Under the pieces are notes generated by a model. It was not told the origin of the DNA and ran no database searches. It saw nothing but the letters and a program-made list of their open reading frames with translations. From contig JALKBU010001424.1 in NCBI GenBank assembly GCA_023091735.1, positions 1-11,240 on the forward strand: 11,240 nucleotides of DNA, read 5' to 3'. Every line of letters begins with the position of its first letter. Positions within the stretch are counted from its first letter, which is position 1. A program made the translations under genes and the position numbers. Of the stretch, positions 1 through 8,300 are shown one piece after another. This DNA is from Trichomonas tenax. Taxonomy: Eukaryota > Parabasalia > Trichomonadida > Trichomonadidae.

Positions 1-21
1 ATAGTAGTATAATATTAATTA

Positions 22-248
22 AATAAAAAAAAATAGAAGAATAAATATAATAACATACGATAAAAAAAAAAAAAAAAATAAAAAAAAAAGTAAATTAAAA
101 AAAAAATTAGATTAAGAAAAAAAAGAAGATTTTTTTTTAAAAAAAAATTATAAAAATAAAAATAAAAAAAAAAAAAAAGAAAAAAAAAAAAAAAAAAAAA
201 AATAAAAAAAAAAAAAAAATAATAAAAAAAAAACAAAATAAAAAAAAA
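22..248. repeat. A-rich low-complexity tract
   Basis: This stretch of about 225 bases is roughly four fifths A on the plus strand. It has scattered T, a handful of G and one C, and includes uninterrupted A runs of about 20 bases. The minus strand reads as poly-Phe/Tyr/Leu, which reflects base composition rather than coding. It ends abruptly at about 249, where ordinary-composition DNA begins. It could be an expanded microsatellite-like spacer or the poly(A) end of an element lying left of the window. Long A runs are also prone to sequencing and assembly error, so the exact length should not be trusted. Confidence 0.9.
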
Positions 249-383
249 TTCGGCTCCATTTTTTTTCTCATTGACCTTTTTGAGTTTTGCGATTTTTAAC
301 GAGTGACCCCCTTCCTGGACGAATCTGATGAAACATTTACATGCTTTTTGGGGTGCTGATTCTAGTGGTGTAATCTGTTTCAT
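249..383 (-). other. short open stretch with a Met start, unknown
   Basis: On the minus strand an ATG at 383-381 opens about 45 codons of normal composition (beginning MKQITPLESAPQ, with a Lys-rich end). The frame then runs into the poly-T (A-rich on plus) tract and becomes meaningless poly-Phe. Base composition here is clearly higher in G+C than on either side, including a run of five C at 307-311. It could be the 5' end of a truncated gene or part of a dispersed genomic repeat. I do not recognise a domain. A real product is unlikely because the frame is lost in low-complexity DNA. Confidence 0.2.
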
Positions 384-399
384 GATCTTAGCAAGGTAT

Positions 400-1060
400 T
401 ACTAATTTATGATATGATTACAAACAGAAACACATTACAAATCATTAATGGGCTTCTGTTATGAATCTCTTTGATGATTATAACAAATGCATCTCACTAT
501 TATAGCGTTCGCTCGCTTATTTTTGCTAGAGTTCCAGTCGAAAAATCAAAAAATAGAAAAGAAAAAATACACAACGCGCGCGTGTATAACGGGATTCCTC
601 TGCTCATACATCGAGCATACATACCATTACGCTATCTCAAATTCACATTAAATTTGCTCATTGGGAACATTACATATCAAATTTTCGACTTTACTTGACA
701 AATATCAGATAATAAGTGTCGAAAATGGTGACTTTCGTTATTTTACATGTCAAAAATTACTGAAATCTCATGGAGGCATGGAGATCCTCAAGTTAAATAG
801 ACAAGCAAATGCTATAAACATACTCAGCGCCCCTGAAAAGCACCAATTTCTTATTAAAATAAATGGAAATACTAAATAAGTTAAATTATTGCTTTTTTTT
901 ACAAATACAAAAACAAAGTCTCGTATTCTTAAAATAATATTCTATAATCACACTGTTTTTGAATGTATTAATTATAATTGATTTTGTTAATATTTTTATA
1001 AATTCTGCGATTTAATATAGGCTACATCTATATTATTAACATGCAGTTATGCCTACAATA
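400..1060. other. intergenic region without convincing gene
   Basis: About 660 bases of A+T-rich DNA. Two open frames of 72-75 codons on the plus strand (471-698 and 661-879) overlap each other in different frames. Neither shows a recognisable domain, a compositional shift or a clear upstream signal, so I treat them as chance. The one sequence oddity is an alternating CG run at 575-582 in otherwise A+T-rich DNA, flanked by the short inverted arms ATACAC (567-572) and GTGTAT (582-587). The part after about 880 is especially A+T-rich and looks like spacer. Confidence 0.6.
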
Positions 1061-1131
1061 GATAAGAAAAGAGTTTCCATAATCTTCCAATACAAGATAG
1101 TGTTCGTTTAAGCAAAATAACATTGGATTAG

Positions 1132-2170
1132 CGGCTTCGTCTTTGTTACAAAACACAATTCATTCTAATCTTTACTAAAAATTACATATGTTACCATTGC
1201 AATTTTTCTACAATTTCCGACAAAAATGCGGTAAATATCGTTTCTGACAAAAGTTATTACATTTGTGATGTCTCTTTTACTGAAATGCAAAGTCAATTGA
1301 TTTATTATTCTTCGAGTTCTAATCCTTCAACTAAAATTCTTGTTGAGCGGACTTCATTCGGTTCAAATACATAGAGATCAGGACAAGGTGGCAACATTTA
1401 TTTTTCAAATAGTGGCCAATTTGTTCAAAACAAAGTTTGTTCATCAAATTGTTCTTGCAACAATTTTGGAATTCAATCAAGCATGTTCACAACACAAGAA
1501 AGAAGTTACAAGAACTATGTTAACGAAACTTCAATTTCGAAAGTTTTTGGTTCAAACGGAAATGGACCAATTTATCTCTGGTATGGAGATCTTCAGTTAC
1601 ATAAAATCAATTTTCACGAATTGCGAAGATCGTCACAAAAATTCATTTGTTTTGACATCAAATTTCAGAAACAATTCTGCCATTGATTTTATTTGTCTTA
1701 GTTTTGAAATTTCTAATGTTTTCACTTATCACATGTTTCAATGCAACGTTGTTTCTCAGAAAACTGGTGGCACAAATTATGGTATTTTATACGTTTATTG
1801 CTTTGCTATCATTGATTCATGTGTCATAAAAGATAATGTTGCAAAAAATAATTTTTTGTTTTATGTTTATTCAGGAAAAGGCTTTTATGTTACAAATACA
1901 TATCTCAAAAATCCAAAAGCAACATCTGATAGCGGAACACCACCAACAATCACAAACAAAAACACAATCAGCTACGAAATTCTTCTCCAACTTTTGTCGA
2001 CAGCTTAATGCAAAGGTCGAATCTTCAAAAACATTTTCATCCTTGAAATCGAAAATATATCCGAATTCGCAGTCAAACTATGCGAAACGTATGCAGTCAA
2101 ATATTTTTTAGATCCATTCATTCTTCCACTCCACAACACTCTCTTCAGTCTTTCTGTTGTTTCTCCTTAA
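1132..2170 (+). pseudogene. degraded member of a repetitive beta-helix-like surface protein family
   Basis: Protein-like sequence continues across this region, but only by changing frame and passing stops. One frame is open from 1132 to 1371, meets TAG at 1372-1374, continues 1375-1683 and meets TGA at 1684-1686. From about 1610 the protein-like signal moves to the next frame (+1), which runs to TAA at 2006-2008 and stays open beyond it to TAA at 2168-2170. The first part shows GGNIYFSNSGQFVQNKVC followed by a Cys cluster (CSSNCSC). The second part shows NFRNNSA, YGILY and SCVIKDNVA. Such GG-x-IY and SC-x-I-x-(D/N)N-x-A patterns, rich in Asn, Ser, Cys and aromatics, recall the large right-handed beta-helix/Pmp-like hypothetical families of trichomonads, whose members are thought to be surface or secreted. 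That assignment rests on pattern recognition, not a search. I see no start, signal peptide or trichomonad-type intron (GTAYGT...ACTAACACACAG) that would rescue the frame. It lies tail-to-tail with the CFAP47-type gene, about 130 bases away. Confidence 0.6.
1212..1260 (+). repeat. 49-bp repeat, left copy (inverted partner at 11020-11068)
   Basis: This segment matches the reverse complement of 11020-11068 without gaps at 41 of 49 positions, including an exact 16-base match (1245-1260 with 11020-11035). It lies in the open frame of the left pseudogene. Several differences fall as conservative codon changes (GCG/GTG, GTA/ATA, AAT/AAC, ATC/ATT), so the similarity looks like a diverged coding segment (K-N-x-x-N-I-V-x-D-K-S-Y-Y) rather than a simple repeat. 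Confidence 0.75.
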
Positions 2171-2251
2171 CATCTATTTTCAACTTTTTAGTTGTTAACA
2201 AATTAAAATATAAATTTAGTTTTATTTTATTAACAAAATAACAACATAATA

Positions 2252-2255
2252 TTTA
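2252..2255 (-). terminator. possible UAAA-type polyadenylation signal
   Basis: Trichomonad mRNAs are reported to use a short UAAA signal, often overlapping the stop codon. Here the stop (TAA followed by TT) does not itself form TAAA. The first TAAA downstream on the minus strand is at 2255-2252, nearly 50 bases past the stop. In such A+T-rich DNA the tetramer is expected by chance, so this is a weak placement. Confidence 0.2.
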
Positions 2256-2302
2256 TATAAAAAAATAAAATTAACAAACTAATATAAAACAAAATATTAT
2301 AA

Positions 2303-5300
2303 TTACTTCGGTAATCTCGCTGAGTTTGGAGGAACTCTGAAATTTCGTGGTTTAATTTCACCACGTGGTGTTCGTGCACTGTCACCTCGTGCTGTCTGAG
2401 CTGTTTCGTAACGTGGCGTTTGTCGACCTGAATCGAGTCGACCATTTGTAACGAAGAAAGGAGGAACATATTCTGGGACTTGGCCTTTCAGTGTGAAAAC
2501 AAACTGACGCTCCTTTGTGTCGATGATCAGCGTTGCATCCATCCTCTTTCCGTATTGCCGAGGCCTGAAGTATACTGTGAGAGGCAACTCTGTTATCTTC
2601 AGTGAGAACTTAGTTTGCTCTGTTGCAGAGATGAATCCATCCGTTGGATTGACAGAGAACTCTGATGCGCCGCCTTTCATGATGTATGCACGAAACTGCT
2701 CTCTGCGCGGGAAGATATCATGAACGAATGGTCGAACTGATGCAGTCGAATTCAGCGCACACTCCATCAAATATGTATCGCATGGCTCTGGTGGATCTGC
2801 TCGCAAGAGCAACGGGAAGACCCATCGCTGCTTGAGGTCGTTCGTAACAACAATAGAACAACGAATGTCAACAGGACGCTTAGGTTCGAATTTGACAGAA
2901 AGATTGACGAATCCTTCTTCTTTCGTGAATTGATAATCGATGTAGTTGACAATCCATGAATATTCATTGTTGTCTGAGAATATTGATACTGTGACATGAG
3001 AACCGCCGCGTTCGCCTTCGATCGGCAAAACAAAGTCTGTACTGCTGACTTCGCACGCGCGACCATTGATAACAAACTCGCGAGCAGCAAAATTGCTCTT
3101 GTCTTCTTCTGAAATGCCAATCAGTGGAACAGACCAAACAACGGGAGGATCAATGTCGTTCGCTGTGACGAAACATTCAGATTCGAATTTCCCTGATCTG
3201 TTCGGTTGGAAGATCAACGAAACTGTTTCGATCTGACCGCGGCTCTTCGTAGAAAATGTTGTGTTCTTGTTGATGAACTCGAAGACTTTGAGCTTAGTCG
3301 AAAGAGAAAGAGAGAACCTTGCAGGGAACGGGAATGGAGAAACAAAATTGAGTGATGCACACATCATCTGCAATGGAGGTGCCTCGAAGATGAGTGGAGA
3401 GAGAGGTTGAGGCGGTTTTCCGATCCCGATGACGCTGTATGTGAGTTCGCCAAGTTCTGGTGAATTGAAGTTAAACAATGCTGCTTCTTTAAGACCAACT
3501 GACGCGGCCCTGAAAACGACAGGAATATTGATAGTGGCTCCTGGATCGATGACGAAACTGCCTTTCGTGACAAGCTCGAAGAACATCGGAGAAGAGTTTT
3601 GAACAGAGAAGTGACAAGGAACTTTGAGAGGATTCGAGAGTGCAATCGCTGTCCGCTCTTCTTCACCAACGACACAATACATGGTTTTGATACTAAGAAC
3701 GTCTGCTGGCTCTGTGTACAGCTTCAATAGATAAACAAATTCACCTGCTGTTTCTGAAACAAATCTGATGTATGTTTCGCGAACACCAGATGATATAGGG
3801 CAGAAGACAGCTTTGTAGACACTTGCGTTCGATGCAGGGACAACAAACTTCTTGTCACCATAGATGTCGTCAGCATCAAAGACAACATCGAAGATCAACT
3901 CTCGATCGGATGGATTGACAACAGGGATTTCGAATGTAGTCGATTGTTTGGCCGATCCTGTAACAGAGATTGTGTCGGATGGCTTCGGATACTCAAAGTT
4001 GATTGTCACTGCCCACCAGAAGTACAGCCCTGTCTTAGGATCTGTGACAACAATCCTTCCGGCTGTAACACCGCTGATTGGGGACATGATTTCGAGCTGG
4101 AAGTGCTTTTGTGTACAAACGCCTTCTTTGTATTCCAATGTCTTAGGAGCGGTGCAATATGCAACATCGCATGTAACATTCATCGTTCCTTCGATGCTGA
4201 ATGGAGGTGCTTCGACTTCAACAATCTTCCTTTCGCGTGCTTTTGTGTTGATGACAACTGAATCGATTGATGGAGGATCATCAACATTCGCGATAATTTT
4301 GTAGATAGTCGTTTGCTCTTTGGTAAGATTTGTCACTGTCAAATCGGCTTTGAACTCCCCCTTCCGCGTTGTGTAGACTGTGAGAGGCATCTGTCCTGTC
4401 TGCTGAGGGTTGACGAAGAACCTCTGAGGGAATGAGAAAACTCGTTCGTCTGTGCATGAAATCTTGTATGTCCATGTGTTGTTCGATGTGTTGTGGAGAG
4501 GAATTGTTTGGACGACTGTCTTTCCAATGAATGAGTCGATGACAAGCTTGATCGTCTTGGTCTCACCAAGTGAAACGCCATTCGCTTTGTATACACGAAC
4601 ATCGTTCATAGTTCGCAAAACTATCGTGCAAGGATACTCGCCAGGACACGTTGGACAGAATGTGATTGGCAGAGAATGTTTGTCTCTGCTGATCGTAACT
4701 GACTGAGGAATTTCGTAGAATGTTTGCATTCCACTTTCGATTGTGAATGTGACATCTGAGAATGAGTTATCTGCGACTGTTGCAATTTCACGACTCTTGA
4801 ATTCGACGAACTGCTTGAACCTCGTTTCACTAATAAATGATTCATTTTGCGCCTTCCTGACGATTGAGTATGCGAGTGCTTTGCATAAATCTGAATTGAT
4901 GATAGAGAGAGATTGTTGAATCTGTTTCTCTGTTCGCTCTTCGATTTTAATATTCGGTATTTGAATCTCTTGTGGAAGTCCTGCAACGGCATTGACTTGA
5001 TATATGAACTCCATGTTCTTCGATTTAAACAATATCAAACAATAATAGTTTCCGATGTTGATTGGTATGAATTCGCAATTTAATGTGATTTCGCCTGTTT
5101 CGTTTTCGAATGAAATTTCTTCTTCTGTGATAATAAAAACTTGATGATCATTGATGAACAAATCAAACTCTCTCTTCGCAAGTTTGTTCGAATTGTCCTT
5201 TTTTGGATCATTGATGAACTCCGTTAATCGATCATTAAGATTTTCTGAATTATAAACAGTCCGAAAGTAAACTTCGAATGTTCCTGGTTTCATCAATTCG

Positions 5301-8300
5301 TTCTTAACTTTGATCGTGAATTTTGTGACATCATATGCTCTCCCTGCAACATTGATGATCTCTGATGGAACTTTGTAATCGACATTAGACTTCATCTCAA
5401 CAACAATTGGGGTTGCCAAAACTGGTTGTCCGGACTTCGAGAATGTTGATTTCGGTCTTGCTGTTGTTGTCAGTGATGTGTTCTTCGTTTTCAGCTTGAT
5501 TCTGCTCTCTGTTCTCGCCTCTGCCTTTGGTTCATTCTTAATTAGAACATCGATTTCTTCTGTTTTCTGTCCTGATAAATAATGTCGAGGCGTTAATGTC
5601 AATGTTGCAGTCTCCAACAAATGTGTTCTTGCGTAGTAATCAACAACAAACTGTGCAGTTTGTTTGGCAGCAACGATAATATATGACTTCTGTGCTGTAA
5701 AATTTTCGCTTCCAACAATCGAAGCATCGTATCTGAGTTTTGTTGATGAAGGATTTGTGATTTCGATAGTTTGAGAAATTTTCTTCGATAACTGTGTGTT
5801 GAACTCTAAATCTGTAACAGCAGCGTAATGTGGAAGATACTGGAATAATGAAAACGCTAATAGCGTCAAAGAAATGAGATCTTCATTGACAAAAGCATCT
5901 TCATTTAACTTGAATTTAAGACTGAGTTCTTTTGCTGCTGTCAACAATACAGTTAAATTATTGCGGAAGTCTTTTTCAGTATTAGGATTCATATTGATAT
6001 TGATATTCATTCTTTGCACATGGTTCTTGAAAACTCCCGCCAAAACTCGAGAATCAGATATTTGATCGAAACATGTAATAATGTTTGGCTCTGTCTTCTT
6101 GAAATAGTCGTAATGGATCGTGAGCCATTCGAGCATTGTTGATTCAACGTTAGTGTAAATGTTTGATGTTAAGACTTCTTTTGGACGTCGATAAACTTCT
6201 GTGTAGACATCATTTGGCATTATTGTCTTTAATTCTTGTAATTTTTCGGTAATTCCGGAAACAACTGAAACATCATCGACAGAAGCTGTAGGGAATAAGA
6301 AAATTCTAAATATTTGGAGAACAACAGTGAGCCATGCATCTCCACTAATGCTATCATAGTTGGATTCATAAAACTGAAGCTTTGTTATCAAGTTTTCGCT
6401 GAAAATTGGTGTTGATGTGAATTCCTTCATCATGTTTGCATCATATAATTTTAAGTTCGGAGCGCCAAAATAATTCAAACCAAGGATCCTTTCTGTGACT
6501 TTCATTCTATGAAATTGCATAAACAAATCTTTTGGAAGCAAAAACTCAGGAAGAACATTTTGTAAACTGCATCCACACGATTTCAAGAATGTAATCATTG
6601 ATTTCATTCGCTCGTATTTGTTTTGGAGGACATCATTCGTTTTCGTGGTCTTAAACATCTGAAGCATTCCTTGTGGTTTATGTGGACCACAAATATTTTC
6701 GATGATTTCTTGAATAGTGAGACCTCCATTTGTAACAAGATCTTCTGGGAAGTTTTCAATGTGATTCGTTAATACCAAAGCATTAAGGAACTCTTTGATT
6801 GTAACTTTTAGAGTTGGTGTTAATAATGGCTGCATTTCTTTATCTGTTTCTTCGGATATGAGACTCAATAAGAAATCTAATTTGAATATTTTCGTTAATG
6901 GCTGACAAACGATTGGTTTTTGTGGCGCTGAAACCATTTCATATTTGTTATTATGGAGAAATGGATAAGTTGTTAATATTGAATTATCAGTGCCACAATA
7001 GACAGTGAATGAATATGTGGAACCGTTCTCTGCAATTAAAGCAACTTGAGAAACAAAGCTTATTGGTTTTCCAGACATGAAAGAGATCTTAATAGGAAGT
7101 CTTGTTGTCGAATGTTTGAGAACATTCCCTTCTGTAAACATGATTTCCAATGGGAAATTCTTATCGCAAACAGATTTCTTAACTTCGATTTTTCCTTCAA
7201 TCGATGCTGAATTAATGATATCAATAACTTTTTCAACTCGAACATTCAAAGGAACAATCGGCAAAGAAACATTGTCCATTGATGTTTTAAACAATCTGTC
7301 TGTTCCTACACCTGTTAACATGATTGTAGTGACTTTGACTTCTCCTTTATCATTTTCCGCGTAAATAGTGATATATCCAACAAATGGTCCGGGTCTATTT
7401 GGTGAGAAAGACAAAAATCGATCATCATTACCACAATATGAAAGCATTCCTGTTTCTTGGTCAACACCAAAGTCATCTGATGTTGGTTTTCCGAATCTAT
7501 ACTTAATATTTGATGTGTGTTCGTTTTTGATGGAAATATGCTTGAAACACGGCCTCGTATTTGGATTTCTTTCATTTCTCAATGTTACAACACCGAAATC
7601 AATGAATGTATCGGAAACTGTTAATGGTGAATGCAATGCTACAGCAGATACTCTTTGTTTGGCAAGTGTTGAAGTTCCTTGTAAACCTATTAATGTGAAG
7701 TAAATATCAAATGAATAATCACCAACATCAAGAGGCTTAAAAACTAATAATATATCAATTGTAGTTTTTGGTTGAATAACAAATGTATATTCTGAGCCTC
7801 CCTGCTGCCTTGAAAATGAAAGTGATGATTGTACAATATTCGGCTGCGTGCAAAATATTTGATTGCATTTATCTGAAGTAGAGACCATTAAATCGGTTGA
7901 ATACTCGAGTGAGAAATAATCATATTTTGTGAGATCAATTGAAAATTTTGCAGGAATTAATCCAATATTTTCGATGGAAATCTTTCGCGATTCATTGCTT
8001 CCAACAAATATCGATCCAAAATCAAGTGGATCGGATTTGATAGAAATAAGAGGCATTAATGCTTCACCAACAATAGAGAAAGGAACTGGAGCACATCCAG
8101 CAACTTCAACAGTAAACCAAACTTCATAAACTTGAGCTTTTTGTGGATTAAATGTAAAATGCAAATCAAAGATATCATTAGGCTTAATATTTCCTTTCTG
8201 TTCTTGAAGCTCGAGGCCTGTTGAATCCTGCGAATAAACATTGAATATTGCAGGACTTTTGCCAGAATTCTTGAGTTGAACAGTAAATTCTTTTGTCATT

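Noticed and set aside
15..248. Minus-strand open frame of almost pure Phe/Tyr/Leu
   Set aside because: It is only the translation of poly-T; absence of stops is a consequence of base composition, not coding.
471..879. Two overlapping plus-strand frames of 72-75 codons
   Set aside because: They lie in different frames, show no domain, no compositional change and no support for a start; chance open frames are common at this size.
1340..1610. First part of the plus-strand frame that starts with Met at 1340
   Set aside because: Over this part the neighbouring frame carries the family-like pattern (GGNIYFSNSG...), so this frame is a shadow; only its later part, after about 1610, looks protein-like.
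1132..2170. Introns explaining the frame breaks of the left pseudogene
   Set aside because: I found no trichomonad-type GTAYGT donor paired with an ACTAACACACAG-like branch/acceptor, and in-frame single stops at 1372 and 1684 are simpler as mutations.
3864..4992. Open frames of more than 100 codons on both strands inside the large gene (for example 3864-4304 + and 4621-4992 -)
   Set aside because: They are shadows in the G+C-rich part of the CFAP47-type gene, with unnatural composition and no independent signals.
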